From Prevotella sp. (lineage in GTDB: Bacteria; Bacteroidota; Bacteroidia; Bacteroidales; Bacteroidaceae), in assembly GCA_017483185.1 (NCBI GenBank), contig JAFULM010000052.1:1-33598 (forward strand): a stretch of 33,598 nt of DNA. The letters run 5' to 3'. The notes under the pieces were generated by a model. The model was not told the origin of the DNA. It did not search any database and worked only from the letters and a program-made list of their open reading frames with translations. Of the stretch, positions 8,640-16,184 are shown one piece after another. How positions within the stretch are numbered: position 1 is the first letter of the stretch; each line of letters starts with the position of its first letter. The position numbers and the translations under genes were made by a program.

Positions 8640-8753
8640 TAAAAGGGTTCTTAAGGGGGGTAAGGTCTTTAAGGGCCTCAAGGTCTTTAAAGTCCTTAGG
8701 GTCTTTAAAGTCTTTAAAGGACCTTAAGGTCATTTGCCTTAAGGTCCTTTAAA
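8640..8753 (-). repeat. AAGGTCTTTAAGG-type short repeat tract between genes
   Basis: The tract consists of degenerate, imperfectly periodic copies of an AAGGTCTTT/AAAGTCCTT motif between the oadA-like stop (8761) and the HD gene start (8629). Its last part forms the 17-bp hairpin listed separately. It codes for nothing. It belongs to the same class as the short-unit tracts near 12830, 16100 and 18750, with a different unit sequence. Confidence 0.7.
8713..8753 (-). terminator. 17-bp hairpin after the oadA-like gene
   Basis: Arms 8713-8729 and 8737-8753 are perfectly complementary (TTTAAAGGACCTTAAGG) around a 7-nt loop, starting eight bases after the oadA-like stop codon. There is no long U-run, so termination may be partial or the hairpin may protect the 3' end. 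Confidence 0.55.
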
Positions 8754-8760
8754 ATGCTGT

Positions 8761-10536
8761 CTACTGCTCCTTGCGTTCTATCCATCCGAGCGTGTCGCCG
8801 CGGCGCACGCGCGCGCCCTGCTTGGCGCTGACTTCGACGAGTTTGCCGCCGAGGGCAGCGGGGATGGGGATTATCTCGCCCCACTTGGCCTGTATGTAGC
8901 AGAAGGTGTCACCCTCCTTATACTCCTGACCGACGAAGGGTTCGAGACATGGAGTGCACTCGCAGTTGCCGGCGAACTCATAGAACACCTGTCCGGCCAC
9001 GGGAGCCGTGAGAGCATCAGCCTTTGCATGCTTGAAGGCTGCCAGCTCTTCCGGCGAGAGCTTTGAGCCCAGCTTCTCGTCCTTGGCCTTCTGGAGGTCG
9101 GCGAGAAAGTTCTTCTTGGCCTGTCCGCTCTTGTAGTTGCGGTACTGCTCGGGGTGCATGGCCAGTTCAAACAACTCCTCGTCGTCCTGTCCGCAGTCCC
9201 AGCCGTTGTCGGCCATCTCCTTGCGGAACGAGTCGAGTGCGTCGGGGATGAGCGTATGCGGGTCTGCGTCGGTAAACTCGCGCTTCTGCTTGGCCGCCAG
9301 TTCGTGGAATATCGGGTCTATCTCGCCCGGGACGACACCGCTCTTGCCGAGTATCATGCCCCACATCGAGTCGTCCATCATCACGAATCGTCCCTTGCCT
9401 TGCGTCATCGTGAGCAGGTTCATGAGGGCGATGTTCTTGACATACTGCGAGAACGGCGTGACGAGTGGCGGATAACCGACGCGCGGCCAGACATATTCGA
9501 CCTCCTGAAAGAGTTTGACGAGCATGTCGTCCATCGTCAGTTCGGCCTCGCCCTTGCCTCTGAGTATGCCGTTGATGACGTTGCGTATGCCGCCGAGATC
9601 GGCCATCATCGAGCCCATCATGCCTCCGGGCAGTCCGCATCCGAGCAGAAGTGACGACATGTGCTTGTTCGTGGGATTGATAAAGTAGCCCAACCAGTCG
9701 TCGATGAACTCTTGAGTAAGTGTGCGCGCGTGCATATAGGCGTTCATATTGATTTCCGGCACGTCAAATCCTTCGTTCTTCAACATGCTCTGCACGGAGA
9801 TGATGTCCGGATGCACCTTGCCCCACGACAGCGGTTCGATGGCGGTGTCGATGATGTCGGCGCCATTGTTGCAGACCTCGAGTATGCTGGCCATCGACAG
9901 TCCCGGACCGGAATGGCCGTGGTATTGGATGATGACGTCCGGATGTTTGGTCTTGATGGCCTTGGTCAGGGCGCCGAGCATGGCGGGCTGTCCGATGCCG
10001 GCCATGTCCTTGAGACAGATCTCCGGTGCGCCGGCTGCGATGAGCCGGTCGGCGATGTTGCTGTAATACTCGACCGTATGGACGGGCGAAGTCGTTATGC
10101 AGAGCGTGGCCTGCGGCGTCATGCCGGCTTCGGCGGCCCACTTGATGCTGGGGATGATGTTGCGCACGTCGTTGAGTCCGCAGAAGATGCGGGTGATGTC
10201 TGTCCCCTGGGCATGCTTCACCTTATACATGAGGCGGCGCACGTCGTCGGGCACGGGGTACATCCTGAGGGCGTTGAGACCGCGGTCGAGCATGTGGGTC
10301 TTGATGCCGACCTCGTTGAACGGGCGGCAGAAGGCTCTCACGGCGTCATTGGGGTTTTCTCCGGCCAACAGATTCACCTGTTCAAAGGCGCCTCCGTTGG
10401 TCTCCACACGGGCAAAACATCCCATGTCTATTATTACCGGAGCGATGCGCTCCAACTGATCTTTGCGTGGCTGAAACTTTCCTGAAGACTGCCACATGTC
10501 CCGATAGACGAGACTAAACTGAATTTTCTTTTTCAT
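8761..10536 (-). CDS. oxaloacetate decarboxylase alpha / pyruvate carboxylase subunit B-like carboxyltransferase
   Basis: 591 residues from ATG at 10536; the frame can be extended to a TTG at 10545 but that start is weaker. The N-terminal 450 residues form the carboxyltransferase TIM barrel. YRDMWQS is the active-site start (D at about 15), CLKDMAG holds the carboxylated lysine, and QYHGHSG is the HxH metal motif. The usual DAHQS is here DMWQS. The last 70 residues look like a biotinyl/lipoyl barrel but carry YIQAKWGE in place of EAMKM, so the usual biotinylated lysine is not in its place. Such enzymes decarboxylate oxaloacetate or move CO2 between oxo-acids. No membrane beta subunit or separate biotin carrier is nearby. 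The gene has its own promoter. Confidence 0.85.
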   Translation of the reverse strand: MKKKIQFSLVYRDMWQSSGKFQPRKDQLERIAPVIIDMGCFARVETNGGAFEQVNLLAGENPNDAVRAFCRPFNEVGIKTHMLDRGLNALRMYPVPDDVRRLMYKVKHAQGTDITRIFCGLNDVRNIIPSIKWAAEAGMTPQATLCITTSPVHTVEYYSNIADRLIAAGAPEICLKDMAGIGQPAMLGALTKAIKTKHPDVIIQYHGHSGPGLSMASILEVCNNGADIIDTAIEPLSWGKVHPDIISVQSMLKNEGFDVPEINMNAYMHARTLTQEFIDDWLGYFINPTNKHMSSLLLGCGLPGGMMGSMMADLGGIRNVINGILRGKGEAELTMDDMLVKLFQEVEYVWPRVGYPPLVTPFSQYVKNIALMNLLTMTQGKGRFVMMDDSMWGMILGKSGVVPGEIDPIFHELAAKQKREFTDADPHTLIPDALDSFRKEMADNGWDCGQDDEELFELAMHPEQYRNYKSGQAKKNFLADLQKAKDEKLGSKLSPEELAAFKHAKADALTAPVAGQVFYEFAGNCECTPCLEPFVGQEYKEGDTFCYIQAKWGEIIPIPAALGGKLVEVSAKQGARVRRGDTLGWIERKEQ

Positions 10537-10621
10537 ATCGTTCAACCTTTTGCGTTTAAAAGTGATGGGCGGGATACCCGTTTTACCGATACGTTATTTT
10601 GTTGGTTTTTCCTTTCTCTTG

Positions 10622-10629
10622 CAAAGATA
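10622..10629 (-). promoter_or_regulatory. promoter -7 box of the oadA-like gene (TATCTTTG)
   Basis: The minus strand reads TATCTTTGC at 10629-10621, a consensus -7 box. Transcription would start near 10617, leaving a leader of about 80 nt before the ATG at 10536. No convincing -33 TTTG is visible at the usual distance. Confidence 0.7.
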
Positions 10630-10688
10630 AGAAAAAACAATGACACTCGCTGCACTTATCATCAAAAAGAAATAGAGTTTTTTTGAGG

Positions 10689-10756
10689 TCATCCGACATT
10701 TGAAGTGACATGGCTCACCTGACAAATAGATACTGCATGCTCTAAATGTCGGATGA
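10689..10756. repeat. 68-bp miniature palindromic element
   Basis: Perfect 13-bp arms (TCATCCGACATTT at 10689-10701, complement at 10744-10756) around a 42-nt loop. The left end continues TGAAGTGACATG, closely resembling the left end of the larger palindromic element at 31803 (CATCCGGTATTTGGAATGACATG). It lies upstream of the oadA-like promoter, next to the partial long repeat. Confidence 0.6.
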
Positions 10757-10791
10757 GCTTCATTTTTGCACATCCTTGACGAAATATATGT

Positions 10792-11313
10792 TTACAAAAT
10801 CGTGTTCGCAAAATTGCTCAAAGATTTGCTTTTTCATGACCAATAAGGGCCTTATTACGTTCAGAAAGAGGTTGGGAAGCCGCAGGTCTCTCCCCTTTTG
10901 GGGAGCCGGAGGAGGCCATAAGGCCCTTACGGCTGTTCTTTTTTGCAAAACTTCGCGAGTTTTTGATTGCTGTTTTTGACCCGAAAAGCGCTCGTTTTCG
11001 TGCAATAGCGGCCCCGCGACCCTGCAACGGCGTGCTCGTTGGGTTGCAACGGCGGCCCCGTTGCAATGCCGTAAGGGCCCCGTTGCAACCCCGCGGGGCC
11101 CTTACGGGAAGCCCAAGCTCCCCCTTTGGGGGAGTCAGAGGGGGCTGCCCGTTTGTAAGTGGCAGTGTGTCAGCGTTTTGCAAAAACAGCGCTTTTTCTG
11201 CCGAGAAATCGCCATGATTTTGACCTTCGTGAGATTTGAATATTTGGGAGCGAGGCGGAAATATTTTCAAAAGTGCCCCTGAAAAACGCGGTTAAATTCA
11301 GAAAAAAGAGGAC
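10792..11313 (+). repeat. long mosaic repeat, copy 3 (partial, second half only)
   Basis: Starts at TTACAAAATCGTGTTCG, equivalent to about 590 in copy 1, and ends at the same GAGGAC boundary. It lacks the tandem units and diverges from copies 1 and 2 between about 11100 and 11205: after CGCGGGGCC it switches to a segment with CTCCCCCTTTGGGGGAG, then rejoins at GATTTTGACCTTCGTGAG. It lies between the divergent oadA-like gene and the gene at 11622. The remainder of 10546-11621 holds the promoters and two palindromic elements listed separately, with no gene. Confidence 0.85.
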
Positions 11314-11353
11314 AAACGTGCATCGCGGTCGCACTCCGCCTCACCCCGACAAA

Positions 11354-11473
11354 GTAGGGTCGCGACCCGTCGCGACCGCCACCATGCCAACTGACAAACA
11401 GCTAATACATATCACATTCCCGGACGAGTCAAACCAATTGCCACGAGGCGGTCGCGACAGGTCGCGACCCTAC
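11354..11473. repeat. facing pair of GGTCGCGACC double palindromes
   Basis: A forward copy of GTAGGGTCGCGACCCGTC (from 11354) and an inverted copy ending GGTCGCGACCCTAC (11473) flank about 60 nt of unrelated sequence. Each arm is internally palindromic twice. It is the same unit as at 186, 541, 22329, 22551, 31834, 31921 and 33239. It sits 28 bases before the -33 box of the next gene. Confidence 0.8.
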
Positions 11474-11500
11474 CGGGGATGAGAAAAAAACGGCTGCGGG

Positions 11501-11532
11501 TTTGAGCTTCGCGGAATTTTTCCTTATCTTTG
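11501..11532 (+). promoter_or_regulatory. promoter of the 11622 gene (TTTG-N20-TATCTTTG)
   Basis: TTTG at 11501-11504 and TATCTTTG at 11525-11532, spacing 20, is a full consensus match. Transcription would start near 11537, with a leader of about 85 nt to the ATG at 11622. Confidence 0.8.
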
Positions 11533-11621
11533 CATAAGACAGGTTGCACCGCTGTAATTTCAAGCCGGCTTGATTACATTCGGTTTGCACATTCTCTGCA
11601 AAATCACACTCTCACAATGTT

Positions 11622-12353
11622 ATGCCAGAACACGACAAAAACAACTCCGGACCGTTCCGTTACACCATCAACGGACAGACGGTCGTCACGTCAGACAAGC
11701 ATGTCGCGGATATCTACAACTCCATAAAACGCATCATCGAGAATGAGGATGACGCCGCGACGCCGTGGTATTTTGTCATCAGCTGTCTCACCTACACACT
11801 GAGGGACTTCGCCAAGGACAGGGACATAGCGGACAATATGCTCTTGTCAGACATAAGAAAGCGGTTCGCCATCGCCTTGGAACTATACCGGATGGACGAG
11901 GAGGACACGACGACCATCAGGGAGCTACTGGCCGGTTGCGTCGCCGACATGGAGCGTCTCGACCTTCAGACGCGCCCCCTCTGGCCCGACAGCATGGCGG
12001 ACGGCGCGTCGAAACAGCCGGACGACAGGGGACTAAGGATTGTCGTCGAGCACCGGACGCAAGACATGTCCATTCCGGGACACTATCGGGACTGCGTTTG
12101 GGTGAGGCTCAAGGACCTGTGGTTGGGCCGGGCCGTCGACAGCGACGCTCTGATGTTCATCAGTCTGGTCGTCGTCGAGCTGTCCAGAGAGGCTGTCGTC
12201 CTGCGCTGGGGACGTGACGAATATACAGTCAGAACGGGCGAGACCGTCACCACCAAGGCTTTTGCCATCGACAATCCGTACCTGAGCAGCGACGTGGTCC
12301 GCATGACTTTCGAGTACGGCAGACGCGCCGACATGGACCGTCAGACGGTCTGA
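11622..12353 (+). CDS. hypothetical protein, 243 aa
   Basis: I do not recognise this protein. The first 115 residues look mostly helical, with several acidic and aliphatic segments (for example around [20 protein letters not shown]). Residues 145-235 look rich in beta strands and hydrophobic, with [12 protein letters not shown] and [14 protein letters not shown]. There is no signal peptide, no membrane segment and no metal or nucleotide motif that I can name. Codon use and base composition resemble neighbouring genes and there is a full consensus promoter in front, so it is probably expressed. Its last 13 bases overlap the 3' end of queF on the opposite strand. It is a single-gene unit. Confidence 0.7.
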   Translation: MPEHDKNNSGPFRYTINGQTVVTSDKHVADIYNSIKRIIENEDDAATPWYFVISCLTYTLRDFAKDRDIADNMLLSDIRKRFAIALELYRMDEEDTTTIRELLAGCVADMERLDLQTRPLWPDSMADGASKQPDDRGLRIVVEHRTQDMSIPGHYRDCVWVRLKDLWLGRAVDSDALMFISLVVVELSREAVVLRWGRDEYTVRTGETVTTKAFAIDNPYLSSDVVRMTFEYGRRADMDRQTV

Positions 12354-12805
12354 TGGTTCAGCAGGCGCGTCTCTGCGAGCCGCTCATATTTCGTTCCGGG
12401 GCGGCCGTAGTTGGCATACGGGTAGATGCTGATGCCACCGCGAGGCGTGAAAATGCCTGTCACTTCGATATATTTCGGATTCATCAGCTTCACCAAGTCT
12501 TTCATGATGACGTTGACACAGTCCTCATGGAAGTCTCCGTGGTTGCGGAAACTGAAGAGATAGAGCTTCAGGCTCTTGCTCTCCACCATGCGCTCGCCGG
12601 GCAGATACATTATCTTTATCTCGGCGAAATCAGGTTGTCCCGTGATGGGACAAAGCGAAGTGAACTCGGGGCAGTTGAACTGAACCCAATAGTCGTTTTC
12701 CGGATGTTTGTTGAGGAATGTTTCCAACACTTCCGGTGCATAGTCCATCGCATATCGTGTCGTGGACCCGAGGGCCTGCAGTCCTTCTTCTTTTCTTGTT
12801 TCCAT
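12341..12805 (-). CDS. queF: NADPH-dependent 7-cyano-7-deazaguanine (preQ0) reductase
   Basis: A 154-residue type I (single-domain) QueF, which reduces preQ0 to preQ1 in queuosine biosynthesis in the cytoplasm. The thioimide-forming cysteine is C52 in [11 protein letters not shown] with D59 nearby. The QueF signature ESKSLKLY (residues 75-82) binds NADPH, and HEDC (93-96) supplies further active-site residues. The gene follows the queuosine precursor transporter gene on the same strand with 150 bp between them, filled by an inverted-repeat element, so the two make a functional pair. The 3' end overlaps the convergent gene by 13 bp. Confidence 0.95.
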   Translation of the reverse strand: METRKEEGLQALGSTTRYAMDYAPEVLETFLNKHPENDYWVQFNCPEFTSLCPITGQPDFAEIKIMYLPGERMVESKSLKLYLFSFRNHGDFHEDCVNVIMKDLVKLMNPKYIEVTGIFTPRGGISIYPYANYGRPGTKYERLAETRLLNHQTV

Positions 12806-12820
12806 ATTTTTTTAATTTTT

Positions 12821-12965
12821 GGGGAGTTAGAGGAGTTAAAGGAGTTAAAGCCAAATGCAACCTCATATTCAAAGTTCTTATCTGTGTTCAATCCTTTATG
12901 CTGCATTTGGCTTTAACTCCTGAGCGACCGCAGGGAGCGGTAACTCCTATAACTCCTATAACTCC
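12821..12965. repeat. GGAGTTAAA short-repeat element with inverted arms
   Basis: Perfect 19-bp arms (GGAGTTAAAGCCAAATGCA at 12841-12859, complement at 12902-12920) enclose 42 nt. Outside the arms lie 9-bp units: GGAGTTAAA-like on the left (12821-12840) and TATAACTCC on the right (12941-12965), the latter running into the stop end of the transporter gene. It fills the gap between yhhQ and queF. The right-hand unit is nearly the same as the CATAACTCC unit near 18750. Confidence 0.75.
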
Positions 12966-13648
12966 TTAGTAAACTTAAATACATTATAATCAATATCCCT
13001 GTCATAGACATCCTCACCCTCATAGCGCTTTGTGAAGCGCACGACGCGGATGGTGAGCGGCAGGATTATTATCTCGTAGAGCGTCTTGAGAACCACCTGC
13101 GAGATGATGAGCGACGGCAGTTCCTCCGTCGGCAGCACGCCGAGAAAGGCCAAGGGAAAGAAGATCAGCGAATCGGCCGTCTCGCCGAAGATGGTGCTGA
13201 GGATGGCCCGCAAGGAGAAATTGCGGCCCGACGAGGCCACTTTCATACGGCTCATGACATAGGCATTGATGAACGAACCGACGAGAAAGGCCACAAACGA
13301 GGCGGCGGCGATGCGCGGAGCAAGACCGAAAACGGCGTGGAAACCTTCGTCACCATTCCAATATGGCGCACCGGGAATGGCGTCGGCCACGGCTCCGAAG
13401 AGCACAAAGAGGAAGTTCATGGCAAATCCCGTCCATATCAGCATGCGCGCACGGCCATAGCCCCACACTTCGCAGACACAGTCGTTGATGATGTATGACA
13501 CGGGAAAAACGAGGAGACCGCCGGTGATATTGACCGGTCCCAATGCTATTTGCTTTGTCTCAAGCACGTTTGCCGTAATGAGGCAGACGCAAAACAGTAT
13601 GCCGAATAGCATGAACAGCACACTGACCTGACGGTTGTCATGTTTCAT
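12956..13648 (-). CDS. yhhQ: queuosine precursor transporter (YhhQ family)
   Basis: 230 residues starting MKHDNRQVS; a longer in-frame start at 13747 would add 33 unlikely residues and would begin within the promoter box, so ATG 13648 is chosen. Six or so hydrophobic segments and the family stretch NVLETKQIALGPVNITGGLLVFPVSYI mark it as a YhhQ/ECF-like inner-membrane transporter, known in E. coli to import preQ0 and preQ1. Its neighbour queF uses preQ0, which supports the assignment. A TACCTTTG promoter lies about 100 nt upstream. I looked for a preQ1 riboswitch in the leader and could not identify one. Confidence 0.9.
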   Translation of the reverse strand: MKHDNRQVSVLFMLFGILFCVCLITANVLETKQIALGPVNITGGLLVFPVSYIINDCVCEVWGYGRARMLIWTGFAMNFLFVLFGAVADAIPGAPYWNGDEGFHAVFGLAPRIAAASFVAFLVGSFINAYVMSRMKVASSGRNFSLRAILSTIFGETADSLIFFPLAFLGVLPTEELPSLIISQVVLKTLYEIIILPLTIRVVRFTKRYEGEDVYDRDIDYNVFKFTKEL

Positions 13649-13744
13649 AATTCTTGTTTTTTTAAGGAGGTTAGACAAGCACTCCATCGTTTCACATATC
13701 GTTCCGCCCCACCCCGCTATGCGGATCGGGCGCGAAAACGGCTG

Positions 13745-13752
13745 CAAAGGTA
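13745..13752 (-). promoter_or_regulatory. promoter -7 box of yhhQ-queF (TACCTTTG)
   Basis: The minus strand reads TACCTTTGC. Transcription would begin near 13741, leaving a leader of about 90 nt before the transporter ATG. The -33 box is not clear. Confidence 0.65.
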
Positions 13753-13856
13753 GGTAAATTTATCGGAATAGATAGAGGTAAGAACGCATTTTGTTTGATA
13801 ATATCAGCGATTTAGCATGAAATGGACATGCGGGAGTGGAAATATTGCGTACCTTA

Positions 13857-15017
13857 TTATATATCCATCCGGCGCACCATGTCCTCCGCCCGCTTCCTCG
13901 CCGGCTTGCCTGTCGGCGTCATCGGAAGGGCCGGGACGGACAGATAGTGCTTTGGGCGCCAGTAGGCGGGCAACACGCGGCGGCATACTTCACGGGCGTT
14001 TTCGATTGCGTCCGACTGCTGGTCCGCATCCTCCGACTCCATCAGCAGCACTACGGCCTCACCGAATTTGGAGTCACGACACCGTGTTATCATATAAGGT
14101 AGCGGCATCGACGGCCTTAATCTGCGCTCCACTTCTTCTATTTGTATTTTCACGCCGCCGCTGCAGATGACGTTGTCGCGACGGCCGAGGATACGAAAAC
14201 GACGGCCGTCAGGCGCGATCTCGGCGCGGTCGTTGGTCTCCAACACTTCGGCGCAGACTGCTGGAGCGTCTATCACGAGGCAGCCTTCGGCGTTAAGACT
14301 GACCTTCACCGTGTCGAACGGCGTGTACCAGTCACTGGCCTCGGGCCCGTTGAGACGGCGCAGAGCTATGTGCGACAGGGTTTCGGTCATGCCGTAAGTG
14401 CTCCACACGCAGTTCGGAAACGTCCGCAACTCCGACGCCAAGGCGTCGTCAATGGCTCCGCCGCCGATTATCAGATGGCGCACACGCATGAGCCGCTCAC
14501 GCTCTTCGGGCACTTGAAGCGTATTGTAAACCTGCATCGGCACCATTGCGGCCAAAGAGATGTCTTTTCGGGGAGGGAGGAGGGTTTGTTTTGGGGGAGA
14601 GTATTTTCGAGGAGGGATGAGGGTGGAGGGTGGAGGGAGAATACCATCAAGAACTTCGTTTGCATTTCTCACTCCACACACCTCACTCCTCCCTCCACGA
14701 AAACACTCTCCCCCAAAAAGCGCTTCCCGGATATCCGACGAAAAGGGATGACCCGTCGGCGTCATGCAGACAAGCCGTAGGCCACATGTCAAGGCCCTCA
14801 CGACCATCATCTTGCCGGCAATATAGTCGAGCGACATGCACAACAGCGCCGTATCGCCGGGCTTCAGACCGAGAAAGGAGCATGTGATACGAGCCGAAGC
14901 CTCCATCCGGTGTTTCTCCACCAGCAGAGACTTCGGCTCGCCCGTCGACCCGCTCGTATGCACCGGCACACAGGGGGCGTCGTTATTCCATTCCTTCAAG
15001 AAGTCTTCGAGGGTCAT
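13857..15017 (-). CDS. menE: o-succinylbenzoate-CoA ligase, with an in-frame palindromic insert
   Basis: 386 residues, the acyl-adenylate enzyme that makes o-succinylbenzoyl-CoA. The ATP-binding TSGSTGEPK (21-29), GRRDNVICSGGVKIQIEEVE and the C-terminal catalytic-lysine segment TPTGKPARK are intact. Residues about 99-152 are unlike the family: Pro/Arg/Gly-rich low-complexity sequence (LPPPSTLIPPRKYSPPK and similar) encoded by an inverted-repeat DNA element. On either side the normal text resumes (HPFSSDIREA, then DISLAAMVPMQV). The frame stays open, so the enzyme may tolerate a surface loop. It is the last gene of the men operon, six bases after menC. Confidence 0.92.
   Translation of the reverse strand: MTLEDFLKEWNNDAPCVPVHTSGSTGEPKSLLVEKHRMEASARITCSFLGLKPGDTALLCMSLDYIAGKMMVVRALTCGLRLVCMTPTGHPFSSDIREALFGGECFRGGRSEVCGVRNANEVLDGILPPPSTLIPPRKYSPPKQTLLPPRKDISLAAMVPMQVYNTLQVPEERERLMRVRHLIIGGGAIDDALASELRTFPNCVWSTYGMTETLSHIALRRLNGPEASDWYTPFDTVKVSLNAEGCLVIDAPAVCAEVLETNDRAEIAPDGRRFRILGRRDNVICSGGVKIQIEEVERRLRPSMPLPYMITRCRDSKFGEAVVLLMESEDADQQSDAIENAREVCRRVLPAYWRPKHYLSVPALPMTPTGKPARKRAEDMVRRMDI
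14565..14718. repeat. inverted-repeat element inserted within menE
   Basis: Arms 14589-14617 and 14690-14718 (29 bp each) pair at 27 positions around a 72-nt loop; the left arm starts TTTTGGGGGAGAG. A direct copy of part of the arm, TTTTCGGGGAGGGAGGAGGG, lies just outside at 14565-14584. The sequence is purine-rich on one strand, unlike the surrounding gene, and is translated in frame as a low-complexity insert. I do not find another copy in the window. Confidence 0.75.
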
Positions 15018-15023
15018 CTGACG

Positions 15024-16058
15024 TCATTTCTCCACATACCACAGTTTCTCGCCACGCACTTCCAGCGGCATCGGGATATTGTCGGTGAACAGCTGCCCCG
15101 TGCCGAGGCCTTGTGCCGTGCGTATGCCGGGACCATAGACATGGGCCGTCAACTGGGCGATGGCGTTCAGTCCGACATTGCTTTCGAGTGCACTCGTTAT
15201 CCACGTGCCGATGTCTTTGGCACGCGCGGCCTCTATCCACTCCTCCGTGCCGCGCATACCGCCGTGCAGCGACGGCTTCAGAACGATGTAGGCGGGCTTT
15301 ATGACATTGAGGATATGGGCTTTCATCTCAGGCTGGTTCACTCCGATAAGTTCCTCGTCGAGAGCTATCGGCAGAGGCGACTCACGACACAATTCGGCCA
15401 TGTTGCCCCACTGACGGGCGGCGATGGGCTGCTCGATGGAGTGGACGGCATATTGGGAGAGCAGTTCCAACTTATACAATGCCTCATCAAAACGGAACGC
15501 TCCGTTGGCATCGAGGCGGATGGTCATCTCCCGATGGGAGAAACGGTCACGGATGCGACGCAACAAGTCGAGCTCACTGTCAAAGTCGATGGCACCGATT
15601 TTCAGTTTGATGCAACGGAAACCCTGCTCTATTTTGGCCTCCATACGGCTGAGCATTTCGTCATAATTGCCCATCCAGACAAGCCCGTTGATGGGTATTC
15701 CCTCTTCGCCACGGCTGAAAGGAGTGTCAAATAGGGCCGTCGTTCCGGCCTCAAAATGGCGCAAGGCTGTCTCCAGACCAAAGAGCATCGAGGGATAAGG
15801 CCGCATCACGGCATAATCGATCGCGCCTTCTTGCTCAAACTTGTCACACAGAGCGCGCAGCGTCTTGCCGTATTCCGGAGTGTCGTCGCAACTCAACGAC
15901 GGCAGCGGAGCACATTCGCCGATACCACGCCGCCCCGGCTTTTCAGGCGAAGTAAGCTCGACGAACCACGACTTGCGGGTCGTATAAACGCCGCGTGACG
16001 TGCCCGCCGGTTGCTTGAAGTGGAGCACACGCTCCGTAATATCTATGTTGTATTTCAT
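15024..16058 (-). CDS. menC: o-succinylbenzoate synthase
   Basis: 344 residues of the enolase superfamily (muconate lactonising subgroup). It dehydrates SHCHC to o-succinylbenzoate in menaquinone biosynthesis. The catalytic lysines are K153 in IKLKIG and K261 in VLKPSLHGG. The Mg2+ ligands are D183 in RLDANG, E209 in SIEQP and D234 in ALDEE. The N-terminal capping domain covers about residues 1-120. It is separated from menB by a 126-bp repeat tract and from menE by six bases, all on one strand, which places it in the men operon. Confidence 0.94.
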   Translation of the reverse strand: MKYNIDITERVLHFKQPAGTSRGVYTTRKSWFVELTSPEKPGRRGIGECAPLPSLSCDDTPEYGKTLRALCDKFEQEGAIDYAVMRPYPSMLFGLETALRHFEAGTTALFDTPFSRGEEGIPINGLVWMGNYDEMLSRMEAKIEQGFRCIKLKIGAIDFDSELDLLRRIRDRFSHREMTIRLDANGAFRFDEALYKLELLSQYAVHSIEQPIAARQWGNMAELCRESPLPIALDEELIGVNQPEMKAHILNVIKPAYIVLKPSLHGGMRGTEEWIEAARAKDIGTWITSALESNVGLNAIAQLTAHVYGPGIRTAQGLGTGQLFTDNIPMPLEVRGEKLWYVEK

Positions 16059-16061
16059 TCG

Positions 16062-16180
16062 TTATTCTTCACTCTTCATTTTTCACGCTTCGTTTTTCAC
16101 TCTTCATTCTTCACTTTTCACTCTTCATTATAATGAATAGCGGCAGTAAATTCTTCGTTCTTCCCTCTTCACTCTTCCTT
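16062..16180 (-). repeat. CTTCACTCTTCATT repeat tract between menB and menC
   Basis: About ten degenerate copies of TTCACTCTTCATT fill the operon gap, interrupted by AGCGGCAGTAAATTCTTCG. That interruption resembles the arm of the hairpin at 20304-20454 (GCGGCAGCAAATTACTCG), so this appears to be a decayed member of the same family. No gene is present. Confidence 0.7.
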
Positions 16181-16184
16181 TCCT

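Noticed and set aside
13649-13744. preQ1 riboswitch in the leader of the queuosine transporter gene
   Set aside because: The leader has an A-rich end before the start codon, but I could not build the short stem and pseudoknot of a preQ1 class I aptamer. A covariance-model search would decide.
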